In this document: in pieces, positions 41,159 to 50,508 of the stretch | Layout of the letters: each line of letters starts with the position of its first letter | Numbering within the stretch: position 1 is the first letter of the stretch | Assembly (NCBI GenBank): GCA_028248455.1 | Contig: JAOKHV010000004.1 | Location: 1 to 64,000, forward strand | Direction of reading: 5' to 3' | Length of the DNA stretch: 64,000 nt | From: Ascidiaceihabitans sp. | GTDB taxonomy: Bacteria > Pseudomonadota > Alphaproteobacteria > Rhodobacterales > Rhodobacteraceae | Made by a program: the position numbers and the translations under genes | The notes under the pieces: model-generated | What the model was told of the DNA's origin: nothing | The model's input: only the letters and a program-made list of their open reading frames with translations | The model's database searches: none

Positions 41159-42409
41159 ATGACCACTCAAACCCACACATTGGGTATTGATTTTGGCACC
41201 TCCAACACGGCGGCTGGATACGCGGTGGACGGTAAACCCAAGCTGGTCAAACTGGCAGGGGATCAAACCACGATGCCCACCACATTCTTTTTCGATTTTG
41301 ACAACCGTAAAACGCTGATCGGGGAACCCGCGAACCAAGCGCTGCTTGACGGTTTGGACGGGCGTTTCATGCGCGCGCTCAAACGCGTTTTGGGCACCAC
41401 CCTGATGCATGAGAAACGCCAAGTTCTGAACAAGCGCGTGACCTTTGTTGATATCATCGCGGGGTTTCTGCGTGAGGTTAAGGTGCGGGCAGAAGCCGAC
41501 ACGGGCCTGACATTTGACAACGTGATTTCGGGACGCCCCGTTGTGTTTCACGGCGCGGGCGATCCACGCGAACAGCAGGCCGAAGATGACCTGCGCGCCT
41601 GCTACATCGCGGCGGGGTTCAAAGAGGTGTCGTTCATGGACGAACCTGAGGCGGCGGCGATTGCCAGTGGTGCGTTGGAACAATTGGGCGAAATGGGCCT
41701 GATCGTTGATATCGGCGGCGGTACATCTGACTTTTCGCTGTTCCGCTCTGGCGAAGACGGCGTTGAAATCCTCGCCAACCATGGTGTGCGTGTGGGCGGG
41801 ACGGATTTCGACCGCGCCATCAATATTGATCGTGTCATGCCACTGTTGGGCAAGGGCGGCACATTGCGCAAATGGATCGGTGAGGGATCATCGCCCATTC
41901 CCCATTCGATTTTCAATGACATGGCCACATGGGAAAAAATCCCATTTCTTTACACTGCACAGAACCGCCGTTTGATCGAGGAAATGCTGACCCTTGCCCA
42001 TGAGCCGGACAAGCTGGGGCGTATGGCATCGGTGCTGGAAAACGAGTTGGGGCACGAGTTATCCTTTGCCGTGGAGCAGGGAAAAGTCGCCGCCAACTCT
42101 GGTGATGCGGATGCGGTGATTTCACTGGGCCTGATAGAACGCGGATTGTCCGCCCATTTGGGCACGGATGATTTGGGTGTGATTTTGGATGAATACTCCA
42201 AAGCGCTGAACGGCGGCGCGGCTGAAACGATGCGCCTGGCAGGGCTACAGGCGTGCGACGTACAACGCGTGATTTACGTAGGCGGGTCGAGCCTGCTGAC
42301 ACTGGTGTGTGACACGATGAAGACGCAATTCCCAGCTGCGGATCACTCGTTTTCGGAGGTGTTTACGGTGGTGACTGATGGCCTGGCGATTGCGTCTGGG
42401 CGGGGGTGA
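41159..42409 (+). CDS. Hsp70 family protein (YegD-like)
   Basis: 416 residues. Only the Hsp70 ATPase-type domain is present: phosphate 1 LGIDFGTSNTAAGYAV near 6, phosphate 2 GLIVDIGGGTSDFSLF near 180, adenosine VIYVGGSSLLTLV near 362. There is no substrate-binding lid domain, as in the YegD group of non-canonical Hsp70 proteins. A client is unknown. Base composition is higher in GC than the neighbours. Its 3' end meets a truncated TauD gene on the opposite strand. Confidence 0.85.
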   Translation: MTTQTHTLGIDFGTSNTAAGYAVDGKPKLVKLAGDQTTMPTTFFFDFDNRKTLIGEPANQALLDGLDGRFMRALKRVLGTTLMHEKRQVLNKRVTFVDIIAGFLREVKVRAEADTGLTFDNVISGRPVVFHGAGDPREQQAEDDLRACYIAAGFKEVSFMDEPEAAAIASGALEQLGEMGLIVDIGGGTSDFSLFRSGEDGVEILANHGVRVGGTDFDRAINIDRVMPLLGKGGTLRKWIGEGSSPIPHSIFNDMATWEKIPFLYTAQNRRLIEEMLTLAHEPDKLGRMASVLENELGHELSFAVEQGKVAANSGDADAVISLGLIERGLSAHLGTDDLGVILDEYSKALNGGAAETMRLAGLQACDVQRVIYVGGSSLLTLVCDTMKTQFPAADHSFSEVFTVVTDGLAIASGRG

Positions 42410-42434
42410 GTTCGACTAGACGTAAAGACTGTTC

Positions 42435-42626
42435 GTAGGACACATTGGAATGCCAGAACTCGCCGTTTGCGATCTTTGTATCCTTGGTCGCGTGGATTTC
42501 AAAAATCTCGGGGTGCCCCGCCATCGTCGGTACCGCAGGATGGGCATGCAAAGGACCAAAACGTTTACCGAATGCGACATGCTGCTCGGGTGGAATTTCC
42601 TTTTGCTCTCTGAATGTCTGAAACGA
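42435..42626 (-). pseudogene. TauD/TfdA dioxygenase fragment
   Basis: About 63 codons read REQKEIPPEQHVAFGKRFG, PLHAHPAVPTMAGHPEIFEI and NGEFWHSNVS, which matches the N-terminal third of TauD/TfdA 2-oxoglutarate dioxygenases up to the first metal-ligand HxD region (here FWHSN: Asp replaced by Asn). Beyond this the homology stops abruptly next to the Hsp70-family gene, so the remaining two thirds and the second His ligand are missing. On the other side the start is also unrecognisable. Confidence 0.65.
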
Positions 42627-42768
42627 TCTAAACCGCCTGCAACTTCGCCAAGGCGCTGCGTTGTCGATTCGCGTCTGCCAATGTTTAGCCGTCGAGGTCG
42701 GCGAAAAAGGCCTTTTGTGCCGGAGCCTCCCTCTCGCCATCCCGATTAACCTCATATAAACTCTCCCT

Positions 42769-43389
42769 ATGTCAGATATAAAAACACTCTTTGTCACCCG
42801 TCTTTACCGCGCTCAATTGTCCGAAATGGGCAAGGCTGTGGATCGCAACGAACTAGAAAACTCTTGCTGGTCCATCGCCAATGACGATGAAGCAGGCCAA
42901 GAATGGTGCGAGGAGAACGGCTTTCCTGGCTATACCAGTTACGCCTCTTTGTCCGACCTTGGCTGGCGCTTTCCGATCTTTGCCGATTTGATCAAGGTTT
43001 TGGACAAGCACGTGGCCGCCTTTGTCAAAGATCTGGATTTTGATCTGGATGACAAGAAGATCACGTTGGATTCATTGTGGATCAACATTCTGCCTCAAGG
43101 TGGTGTGCATACATCCCATATTCATCCCCACAGCGTGATCAGTGGCACGACCTATGTGAACATGCCCATGGATACCAGCGCAATCAAATTTGAAGATCCC
43201 CGTTCCGCCATGATGATGGCCGCGCCTGTGCGCAAAAAGGACGCGCGCGACGAGATGCGCAGCTTCTTTTACGTGGCCCCTGATGTGGGCGATGTGTTGT
43301 TATGGGAAAGCTGGCTGCGTCACGAGGTGCCGGTGAACATGGCCGAAGACGAGCGGATTAGCATTAGCTTTAACTATGGTTGGGGTTAA
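42769..43389 (+). CDS. TIGR02466 family protein, probable 2OG-Fe(II) oxygenase fold
   Basis: 206 residues. The core GGVHTSHIHPHSVISGTTYV near 115-134 holds the first metal His and an Asp/His-like site; the end VGDVLLWESWLRHEVPVN near 182 and RISISFNY at the end carry the second His and a basic 2OG-binding residue. This layout fits TIGR02466. The substrate is unknown. Begins just after a region with a TauD fragment on the opposite strand. Confidence 0.85.
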   Translation: MSDIKTLFVTRLYRAQLSEMGKAVDRNELENSCWSIANDDEAGQEWCEENGFPGYTSYASLSDLGWRFPIFADLIKVLDKHVAAFVKDLDFDLDDKKITLDSLWINILPQGGVHTSHIHPHSVISGTTYVNMPMDTSAIKFEDPRSAMMMAAPVRKKDARDEMRSFFYVAPDVGDVLLWESWLRHEVPVNMAEDERISISFNYGWG

Positions 43390-43474
43390 AGCAGCTTCGC
43401 CAAATGTAGAAGGTGCGCCTTTGATTGAACGTCTCAGAAAAATGGTCGCATGATGGAAATATTGTCGCCATCAA

Positions 43475-43777
43475 GTGGGAAAAAGTTACGCTTCGTTCTA
43501 CTGTTTTGGGCAAGTCGGGGTCGCGTTGCCGGCCTCAGAGACCTTTACTTATTGGCCAGTTGATCGACCTATTGCTTTGCAAGTTGCGCATCTCAGCGAC
43601 TTTGAGGCGGTTGGGCAGCGGATACAATTGGCGCTACAAAGGCCCGTTGCCTTCCAAAAGGATGTGTTTGATCCGAGTCTTCATCTGGACTATGAGGCAG
43701 AATTTTTAGCAGGTATGGAGAAGTTTCTCGCTTGCCTCGGAATAGGCAAACGCAGTTTCGAGCAAGAGTTAATGTAA
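43475..43777 (+). CDS. Uncertain small ORF
   Basis: A 100-codon frame (ATG 43475) that starts without a clear ribosome site. The C-terminal half, VFDPSLHLDYEAEFLAG and MEKFLACLGIGKRSFEQ, looks protein-like, but I cannot match it. It lies between the TIGR02466 gene and a decayed ACT gene, in a stretch where other frames are also partly open, so it may be a remnant or not coding. Confidence 0.25.
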   Translation: MGKSYASFYCFGQVGVALPASETFTYWPVDRPIALQVAHLSDFEAVGQRIQLALQRPVAFQKDVFDPSLHLDYEAEFLAGMEKFLACLGIGKRSFEQELM

Positions 43778-43948
43778 TATCCATTCGTCCCTAGAGGCCG
43801 TTGGGTTTATGGCCCGCATTGCGAAGGAGTTGGCCAAACACGACATGGGCGTTAATCCAGTGTCGGACTTTTCCACGATCACCTGTTTGTCCCTGATGGG
43901 CGCGAGCAGGATGCGGTGACTTTGTTGATGGAGATGTCAAAACGCTGA
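43770..43948 (+). pseudogene. ACT domain protein remnant
   Basis: Near-complete ACT_3-type module in two frames: IHSSLEAVGFMARIAKELAK and HDMGVNPVS, then, after one base is lost near 43870, GLFHDHLFVPDGREQDAV and TLLMEMSKR to the TGA at 43946-43948. The HSSLEAVG and (F/Y)HDHLFVP segments are diagnostic of a family of about 130 residues. The N-terminal half is not recognisable upstream, where a second frame break precedes HSSLEAVG. Confidence 0.65.
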
Positions 43949-43999
43949 ACTGCGTCTCTGAATGTAGAAAAGGTCCGCTATTTGCGGGTCTTTAATCGT

Positions 44000-45646
44000 T
44001 TATACCAAACGGGAGTTTTCTTTCGCGGCTCGTACAAAGTCCTTGAACAAGGGGTGTGGGGCGAAGGGTTTGGATTTAAGTTCTGGGTGGAACTGCACAC
44101 CAATGAACCATGGGTGGTCTGGCCACTCAATGATTTCAGGCAGTGATCCATCTGGTGACATGCCTGAGAATACCATGCCCGCATCCTCGAGCTGTTTGCG
44201 GTATTTCACATCCACCTCATAGCGGTGACGGTGGCGTTCATCGATAGATGTAGTGCCGTAGATTGCAGCGACCTTGCTGCCCTCAACAAGCGTGGCGTCA
44301 TAGGCGCCAAGGCGCATGGTGCCACCTTTGTCGTCGCCGACTTTGCGGCTGACTTTGGCGTTGCCCTGCACCCATTCTTTGAGGTGGTAAATCACTGGCT
44401 CAAAGCGTTTGTTGCCTGCTTCGTGGTCAAATTCTTCGGAACCGGCTGAAGTGATGCCTGCAATATTGCGTGCTGCCTCGATCACGGCCATTTGCATGCC
44501 CAGACAGATGCCGAAATACGGGATGTTATGTTCACGGGCAAATTGCGCCGCTTTGATTTTACCCTCAGTTCCGCGTTCACCAAAGCCACCAGGGACTAGG
44601 ATCGCGTGGAACCCTTCGAGGTGCGGCGCGACGTCTTTGGATTTATCAAAGACCTCGGCGTCGACCCATTTCACGTTAACCTTCACGCGATTGGCCATGC
44701 CACCGTGTGTCAGCGCTTCTTTGAAGGACTTATAGGCATCTTCAAGTTGGGTGTATTTACCAACGATTGCGATTGTTACTTCGCCCTCTGGCTGGTTCAC
44801 GCGTTGAGACACATCGCGCCAAACCGTTAGGTCAGGTTTTGGGGCAGGGGAGATATCAAAGGCATCCAGAACAGCCTGATCCAGCCCTTGAGCGTGATAG
44901 GCAAGCGGCGCGTCATAGATGGTATCAAGGTCATAGGCGGCCACAACGGCCTCTTTGCGCACGTTACAGAACAGCGCGATCTTCTCGCGTTCCTTTTCCG
45001 GGATGGGGTGCTCCGAACGGCAGACCAAAACGTCAGGTGCGATCCCGATGGATTGCAATTCCTTAACGGAGTGCTGTGTTGGTTTGGTTTTCAGCTCACC
45101 AGAGGCTGCAAGGTATGGCAGTAGTGTCAGGTGCATAAAGATGGATTGCCCGCGTGGCAGATCGTGGTTGAACTGGCGGATCGCTTCAAAGAACGGCAGT
45201 CCTTCGATGTCGCCCACTGTTCCGCCGATTTCGCACAGCATGAAGTCAACTTCGTCACTGCCTACGTGCAAGAATTCTTTGATTTCGTTGGTGACGTGGG
45301 GCACAACTTGGATCGTTTTACCCAAATAATCGCCACGGCGCTCTTTTTCTAAAACGGTAGAATAGATACGGCCGGAGCTGACAGAGTCCGTGTTGCGCGC
45401 AGGAACGCCAGTGAAGCGTTCGTAGTGGCCTAGATCAAGATCAGTTTCGGCCCCATCATCAGTCACAAATACTTCGCCGTGTTCAAACGGGGACATCGTT
45501 CCCGGATCGACGTTTAAGTATGGATCAAGTTTGCGCAGACGTACGGAAAAGCCGCGGGCTTGAAGCAATGCACCAAGGGCAGCAGAGGCAAGGCCTTTGC
45601 CAAGTGAAGACACAACACCGCCGGTGATGAAAATATAGCGCGCCAT
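44000..45646 (-). CDS. pyrG: CTP synthase
   Basis: 548 residues. Synthetase domain: [20 protein letters not shown] near 12, [20 protein letters not shown] near 38, [19 protein letters not shown] near 145; amidotransferase domain with oxyanion [12 protein letters not shown] near 352, nucleophile Cys in [13 protein letters not shown] near 377-389, and [15 protein letters not shown] near 513 with the catalytic His. Ammonia from glutamine is channelled to UTP. Downstream of secG on the same strand; not clearly co-transcribed. Confidence 0.97.
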   Translation of the reverse strand: MARYIFITGGVVSSLGKGLASAALGALLQARGFSVRLRKLDPYLNVDPGTMSPFEHGEVFVTDDGAETDLDLGHYERFTGVPARNTDSVSSGRIYSTVLEKERRGDYLGKTIQVVPHVTNEIKEFLHVGSDEVDFMLCEIGGTVGDIEGLPFFEAIRQFNHDLPRGQSIFMHLTLLPYLAASGELKTKPTQHSVKELQSIGIAPDVLVCRSEHPIPEKEREKIALFCNVRKEAVVAAYDLDTIYDAPLAYHAQGLDQAVLDAFDISPAPKPDLTVWRDVSQRVNQPEGEVTIAIVGKYTQLEDAYKSFKEALTHGGMANRVKVNVKWVDAEVFDKSKDVAPHLEGFHAILVPGGFGERGTEGKIKAAQFAREHNIPYFGICLGMQMAVIEAARNIAGITSAGSEEFDHEAGNKRFEPVIYHLKEWVQGNAKVSRKVGDDKGGTMRLGAYDATLVEGSKVAAIYGTTSIDERHRHRYEVDVKYRKQLEDAGMVFSGMSPDGSLPEIIEWPDHPWFIGVQFHPELKSKPFAPHPLFKDFVRAAKENSRLV

Positions 45647-45808
45647 TTAAGGACTCTCCCGTCGTATTATAGGGGTGTGATAGGCCACCAGAATTGCCTG
45701 TGAAATTCACAGTACCACGGGATTTATGCCTAACAGGATTCGGGTGGATAAGGCAAGGGACCCGCAACATGATGTTGCGGAAAATTCCGTTACCTCAAGG
45801 TATAGATA

Positions 45809-46174
45809 TTAGTCAGCAGACGGGACCAATGGAGCGTTTTCGCCTTCAGCTGGTGGTAGTAAGCTACCGTCATCTGTTGGCAACGCGGCTGGCGTGCTGT
45901 TCTCAGTTGGCGCGGCACCACCCACGCGGTCCAATACAGACGCGCCGGATGATTTTTGTGCTGCGATGATCGTCAATGAGATCGAAGTGATGATAAAACC
46001 AATAGCCAAGATCCATGTGACTTTGCCAAGTGCAGTCGCTGCAGAGCGTCCGCCTTGTGCGCCGCCACCGCCGCCACCAATACCAAGGCCGCCGCCTTCA
46101 GAACGTTGCATCAACACGATGGCGATAAGGCCAAGTGCGAGAATTAGGTGGATGATAAGAACAACGTTTTCCAT
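45809..46174 (-). CDS. secG: Preprotein translocase subunit SecG
   Basis: 121 residues from the ATG at 46174. Two membrane helices (MENVVLIIHLILALGLIAIV and VTWILAIGFIITSISLTIIA) with the glycine-rich loop GLGIGGGGGGAQGGRSAAT between them, as in SecG. A long Pro/Ser-rich hydrophilic tail follows. Supports SecYE in protein export. Confidence 0.92.
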   Translation of the reverse strand: MENVVLIIHLILALGLIAIVLMQRSEGGGLGIGGGGGGAQGGRSAATALGKVTWILAIGFIITSISLTIIAAQKSSGASVLDRVGGAAPTENSTPAALPTDDGSLLPPAEGENAPLVPSAD

Positions 46175-46323
46175 AGGTACCTGCAATGGTGTGATCACTT
46201 CGGGCGGTGTGTAGGCAAGTTTGGGGGGCGGGGCAAGTGTAGCCGGAGTGCTAATTGTGAAATGACCGTATTTGTGACGCTAATGCGCTGGACACAACGC
46301 AATATGCCTTGCATGATCCCAAC

Positions 46324-46941
46324 ATGCCTCATGACCACGCTGATCACGATCACCCGCACACATTGTTGCCTTCAGACCCTGCTTTACGGGTGAAGGCGCT
46401 TGAAACCATCCTGACCCAAAAAGGGTTGATTGACCCTGCGGCATTGGATGAAATCATCGAAACCTACGAGACCAAGATTGGGCCGCGCAACGGCGCCCAT
46501 GTGGTTGCGAAGGCTTGGACCGACCCTGCCTTTAAGGCTGCATTGCTAAAGGATGCCACCGCTGTGGTGTCTGAGATGGGGTATTATGGTCGCCAAGGTG
46601 AACATATGATTGTGGTTGAGAACACGTACGAAGTGCACAACATCGTCGTATGCACATTGTGCAGCTGCTATCCGTGGCCGTTGCTGGGCATTCCGCCTAC
46701 GTGGTACAAATCAGATGCCTACCGCGCCCGCGCTGTACGTGAGCCGCGCAAAGTTTTGGCCGAATTTGGCGTGACCTTGCCCAGCGATATGGCTGTACGC
46801 GTTTGGGATTCTACGGCTGAGACCCGTTATCTGGTCTTGCCCCAACGTCCCAAGGGCACGGATGGAATGGACGAGGCCGCGTTGATGGACCTGATCAGCC
46901 GCGACAGTATGATCGGTGCAGGATTGGCGAGCGCACCATGA
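46324..46941 (+). CDS. nthA: Nitrile hydratase subunit alpha (cobalt type)
   Basis: 205 residues from the ATG at 46324; a TTG at 46309 would add a few residues. The start [12 protein letters not shown] is an unusual His-Asp-rich lead, not part of the usual alpha subunit. The metal-claw motif [11 protein letters not shown] near 108-117 is the CxLCSC type, with Thr after the first Cys as in cobalt enzymes (iron enzymes have Ser). Cysteines are post-translationally oxidised. Converts nitriles to amides. Overlaps nthB by four bases. Confidence 0.93.
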   Translation: MPHDHADHDHPHTLLPSDPALRVKALETILTQKGLIDPAALDEIIETYETKIGPRNGAHVVAKAWTDPAFKAALLKDATAVVSEMGYYGRQGEHMIVVENTYEVHNIVVCTLCSCYPWPLLGIPPTWYKSDAYRARAVREPRKVLAEFGVTLPSDMAVRVWDSTAETRYLVLPQRPKGTDGMDEAALMDLISRDSMIGAGLASAP

Positions 46942-47618
46942 GCCGCGTTCACGATATGGGGGGCCGCTTTGGCGATGGTGCCATTGTGCCAGAGGCCGAA
47001 GATGATTCCGTTTTCCAGGAAGACTGGCATGGGCGTGCATTGGCTGTGACCTTGGCCGCAGGTGCTTTGGGCAAATGGAATATCGACATCAGCCGTCATG
47101 GCCGCGAATGCCTGCCGCCTGTCGATTATGCATCCATGTCTTATTATGAGAAATGGATGGCAGGATTGGCGGGTCTGTTGGTGGATGCCAATGTGCTAAC
47201 CCGCGAAGAGTTGGCACTGGGCTGTGCCATTGGATCAAGTGATCTCACGGCCAAGCGGATGGATGCGGATAGGGTTGCTGGTGTTTTGGCCTCTGGTGGC
47301 CCTGCGGATCGTCCCAGCGATGTGACTGTTGCCTACAGCGTTGGCGACATGGTCCGCACCCGCAAGATCAATGGCAATCGCCATGTGAATGGCGGGCATA
47401 CGCGCCTGCCGTCTTATGCGGTTGGCGCTGTGGGCCGTATCGTGATGATCCACGGCACACATATTTTGCCCGACAGCAGTGCGCACCGTTTGGGTGATGC
47501 GGCGGAACCACTGTACGCTGTTGCCTTTGCCGCGTCTGAATTGTGGGCAAACCCCGAGCACCCCAAAGACGAGGTCGTCTTGGATCTGTGGCAAAGCTAT
47601 CTAAGTGCCGCCACATGA
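46938..47618 (+). CDS. nthB: Nitrile hydratase subunit beta
   Basis: 226 residues. Start [18 protein letters not shown] is the beta-subunit signature; the C-terminal SH3-like barrel has [20 protein letters not shown] and [15 protein letters not shown], with HGTHxLPD as usual. Forms the alpha-beta dimer with the preceding gene. Followed by the accessory gene with an ATGA overlap. Confidence 0.93.
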   Translation: MSRVHDMGGRFGDGAIVPEAEDDSVFQEDWHGRALAVTLAAGALGKWNIDISRHGRECLPPVDYASMSYYEKWMAGLAGLLVDANVLTREELALGCAIGSSDLTAKRMDADRVAGVLASGGPADRPSDVTVAYSVGDMVRTRKINGNRHVNGGHTRLPSYAVGAVGRIVMIHGTHILPDSSAHRLGDAAEPLYAVAFAASELWANPEHPKDEVVLDLWQSYLSAAT

Positions 47619-47926
47619 GCGCCCCTGAACCCGTATTTGAGGCCCCGTGGCACGCGCATTTGTTTGCCCTGACGGTTCACCTAAATGAGGCAGGACGCTT
47701 TGCATGGTCTGATTGGGCGGATCGCTTTAGTGCGACCCTGAAACGTCACGGTGTGGATAAAGACCTGAATGGTGGCGACGATTACTTTAACGCATGGCTT
47801 GAGACGTTAGAGGCGTATTTGTCTGAGACAGGGGCCGCGTTGCCACAAGACGTCGCACAAATGCGTGATGCGTGGGAGCAGGCCTATCTGTCTACGCCCC
47901 ACGGTGAACCTGTTTCACTGGGATAA
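47615..47926 (+). CDS. Nitrile hydratase accessory/activator protein
   Basis: 103 residues from the ATG overlapping the nthB stop. The segment PWHAHLFALTVHLNEAGRF and WSDWADRFSATLKRHG are typical of the P14K/NhlE activators that assist cobalt loading and cysteine oxidation; it resembles the beta-subunit N-terminus, as known for the family. The operon order alpha-beta-accessory is standard for cobalt-type enzymes. No amidase gene is adjacent. Confidence 0.85.
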   Translation: MSAPEPVFEAPWHAHLFALTVHLNEAGRFAWSDWADRFSATLKRHGVDKDLNGGDDYFNAWLETLEAYLSETGAALPQDVAQMRDAWEQAYLSTPHGEPVSLG

Positions 47927-47931
47927 CGCCC

Positions 47932-48332
47932 CTAGCTGTCGACATCATCCATGTCTGCCTGACCTGAGAGGGCGCGGCGCACGTGGCTCCAACTAATGCC
48001 TACCCTCAAGACGAGGGAGAGCGCCAAAAAGCCTAGCCACACGTTCAGCCCTGTGTTGTCGAGGCCAAGAACGCCAAAATCATAGAGCACCCATAGTAAG
48101 GCCCCAACAAGGGCGAGCACCAGCAACATGCCAAAGCCGCCAATTGAGCGTAGCGTGGCGCGCAAATAGATGATGTAGCCGATCAAAACCAAAAGCCGCC
48201 AGTACCATCAGCGAAACAGGACGTTCGCCCTGTGTCATCACTCATCACTCATTTCACATAATTAAATGATGTTGGATTATATGTCGCTACAAGCAGTGCA
48301 AAAGCCGTAAGCCAACGCAAAACAAACCACAT
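47932..48332 (-). pseudogene. DUF6524-like membrane protein gene with multiple disruptions
   Basis: From the ATG at 48332 the product begins MWFVLRWLTAFALLVATYNP, TSFNYVK, then a TGA (48249-48251) where a Trp is expected. A seven-base tandem duplication (TCATCAC twice, 48235-48248) changes the frame, next the segment TQGERPVSLMVLAAFGF, then one extra base near 48184-48195 and LIGYIIYLRATLRSIGGFGM to the end. Removing the duplication and the extra base gives exactly 131 codons, the family length. The remaining 86-codon ORF at 47932-48192 lacks the first helices. Four-helix membrane protein of unknown role. Confidence 0.7.
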
Positions 48333-48463
48333 TTAACACATTCCTCAAATCGCTTTATGGTGAAATGAACATTATGGATTGAAAAGAAACACAAGAATCG
48401 GGTTTCACCCAAGCCAACTGCCGTCTATATGGTCGCGGGTTTGCATGAAAAAAGGACCGCATC

Positions 48464-49759
48464 ATGGCCAATGTAGTAGTTGTCGGAGCTCAATGGGGCG
48501 ACGAAGGAAAAGGCAAGATCGTCGATTGGCTTTCTGAACGCGCTGATGTCATCGCGCGTTTTCAGGGCGGTCACAATGCCGGGCATACCTTGGTCATTGA
48601 TGGTAAGGTTTACAAACTGCACGCGCTGCCATCTGGCGTGGTGCGTGGTGGTAAGTTGTCCGTCATTGGCAATGGGGTTGTTTTGGACCCATGGCACCTG
48701 ATGAAAGAGATCGCGACGGTCGAAGCGCAGGGCGTTGTGATTAACCCAGAAAACCTGATGATTGCGGAAAACACGCCGCTGATCCTTCCGATCCACGGTG
48801 AATTGGATCGCGTGCGCGAAGAAGCTGCCTCCAAAGGCACTAAGATTGGTACGACTGGCCGCGGTATTGGCCCAGCCTATGAAGACAAAGTCGGCCGTCG
48901 TGCGATCCGTGTTGCTGATTTGGCAGATGCGGCGACTTTGGAAGCGCGTGTTGATCGTGCATTGCAGCACCACAACCCACTGCGCAAAGGTCTAGGGGTC
49001 GAAGAAATCGACCGCGACGCGTTGTTGGCGCAGTTGCAAGAAATTGCACCAAAGATTTTGCCTTATGCGGCACCTGTTTGGAAAGTTTTGGCTGAAAAGC
49101 GCAAAGCCGGTAAACGGATTTTATTTGAAGGTGCGCAGGGCGCATTGCTGGATATCGATTTTGGGACCTACCCGTTTGTCACCAGCTCCAATGTGATTGC
49201 AGGGCAGGCGGCCACGGGCGTTGGCCTTGGCCCGACTGCGATTGATTACGTGCTGGGCATCGTGAAAGCCTATACAACCCGCGTGGGTGAAGGACCTTTC
49301 CCAACTGAGTTGGAAGACGCTGATGGTCAGCGCCTTGGCGAACGCGGTCATGAATTTGGCACCACGACGGGCCGTAAACGCCGTTGTGGTTGGTTTGATG
49401 CAGCATTGTTGCGCCAAACATGCGCGACCTCTGGTATTACCGGCATCTGTTTGACAAAGCTGGACGTTTTGGACGGCTTTGAGACGTTGAAAATTTGTGT
49501 TGGGTATGATTTGGACGGTGAACGTCTGGATTATTTGCCAACTGCGGCGGATGCACAGGCGCGTTGCAAACCTATCTATGAAGAAATGGATGGGTGGTCT
49601 GAAAGCACTGAGGGCGCACGCTCTTGGGCGCAGCTTCCTGCACAGGCAATCAAATATGTGCGTCGTGTCGAAGAGCTGATCGAATGCCCAGTTGCATTGG
49701 TGTCTACATCGCCCGAGCGCGAAGATACCATCCTTGTTACTGATCCGTTTGCTGACTGA
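48464..49759 (+). CDS. purA: Adenylosuccinate synthetase
   Basis: 431 residues. GTP P-loop [16 protein letters not shown] near 9, IMP-binding [20 protein letters not shown] near 35, and [17 protein letters not shown] near 299 with the conserved RRCGW. A strong AAGGA lies before the ATG. It catalyses the first committed step to AMP. Confidence 0.97.
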   Translation: MANVVVVGAQWGDEGKGKIVDWLSERADVIARFQGGHNAGHTLVIDGKVYKLHALPSGVVRGGKLSVIGNGVVLDPWHLMKEIATVEAQGVVINPENLMIAENTPLILPIHGELDRVREEAASKGTKIGTTGRGIGPAYEDKVGRRAIRVADLADAATLEARVDRALQHHNPLRKGLGVEEIDRDALLAQLQEIAPKILPYAAPVWKVLAEKRKAGKRILFEGAQGALLDIDFGTYPFVTSSNVIAGQAATGVGLGPTAIDYVLGIVKAYTTRVGEGPFPTELEDADGQRLGERGHEFGTTTGRKRRCGWFDAALLRQTCATSGITGICLTKLDVLDGFETLKICVGYDLDGERLDYLPTAADAQARCKPIYEEMDGWSESTEGARSWAQLPAQAIKYVRRVEELIECPVALVSTSPEREDTILVTDPFAD

Positions 49760-49983
49760 TGGCCCTTAGCTATAAAGCACGTCGTCGCTGGTCTTTGGTA
49801 GTCCTTTTGCTAGGACTGCCAGTCTACATCATCATGGCTGTATGGCTGATGTCGTTCTTTGAGGAACGCCCCAGCACCTTGGTCGAGGTCTTGATCTATC
49901 TTGGTCTTGGCGTGATATGGGCCTTCCCATTGAAGGCGATCTTTAAGGGCGTAGGGCAGGCTGATCCAGATCAACGCGATTGA
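49759..49983 (+). CDS. DUF2842 family membrane protein
   Basis: 74 residues. A two-helix protein: LVVLLLGLPVYIIMAVWLM and VEVLIYLGLGVIWAFPLKAI, with start [11 protein letters not shown]. Positioned right after purA (start overlaps the purA stop), as usual in Rhodobacterales. Function unknown. Confidence 0.88.
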   Translation: MALSYKARRRWSLVVLLLGLPVYIIMAVWLMSFFEERPSTLVEVLIYLGLGVIWAFPLKAIFKGVGQADPDQRD

Positions 49984-50153
49984 AATCCGCGATTTAGCGC
50001 AGGCCATCCCCACAATCCGAGCATCAGCGCCGCGATATTTGCCACGACCATTGGTAAGTACAAGGCATCTCTGCGCCCTGTCACCGGTTCGGCTTAGCGC
50101 ACGATCAGTCCTGAAAGGATCAGCCCTACAGGCAGCAATCCCCATGCCAGCAT
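49971..50153 (-). pseudogene. Small two-helix membrane ORF with in-frame TAA
   Basis: ATG at 50153 opens a 60-codon frame: MLAWGLLPVGLILSGLIVR, a TAA at 50094-50096, then AEPVTGRRDALYLPMVVANI and AALMLGLWGWPALNRG. It ends at a TGA inside the DUF2842 3' end. The stop stands between the two helices. The amphipathic/hydrophobic pattern indicates a former small membrane protein, but the family is not identified, so chance cannot be excluded. Confidence 0.4.
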
Positions 50154-50508
50154 GCGAAGAAGCTATTGACGCGTCCCAGCATTACGTCTGGTATTTTGCG
50201 CTGACGATAGGAGACAGAAACTGTGTTCCATATTATCCCCGCAAACTCGAAGGCTGCCATTGTTAGCGAACGATGGCCTTCATTATACCAAATGAATCGT
50301 CGAAGCCTTCCAAGGTGCAGGAAAACGTCCCATAGGATACTGTTAAAATTTTGTTGTTACTCATCATCGGTTACGTCCTCTGCGCTTTTGCAGCTTACTG
50401 TTGACCGTGGTACCTAGGGCGAAAGCAGCCCGATTCTGTGCCTATCATGGTATCATTTCATGGCGAGAATGTGGTGGAACTTCAATAAATGCGTATATTT
50501 GCATCTAA
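50154..50508. other. Gap upstream of thiN
   Basis: About 355 bases with no supported gene. On the plus strand about 50344-50490 there is an open stretch ([20 protein letters not shown], then a TGA, then PWYLGRKQPDSVPIMVSFHG) that resembles a membrane-anchored small protein broken by a stop, without a good start codon. I do not annotate it as a gene. No riboswitch (including TPP) could be made out before thiN. Confidence 0.3.

Noticed and set aside
41132-41782. 216-codon ORF antisense to the Hsp70-family gene
   Set aside because: Shadow of a GC-richer coding region; no domain or ribosome site.
42640-42760. Minus-strand stretch DGEREAPAQKAFFADLDG then TAA then TLADANRQRSALAKLQAV
   Set aside because: Looks protein-like and may be another broken tail, but no family recognised and it is very short.
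43957-43992. Hairpin beyond pyrG (GGTCCGC ... GCGGGTC)
   Set aside because: Pairs only with G-U on the plus strand and poorly on the pyrG strand; weak T-run.
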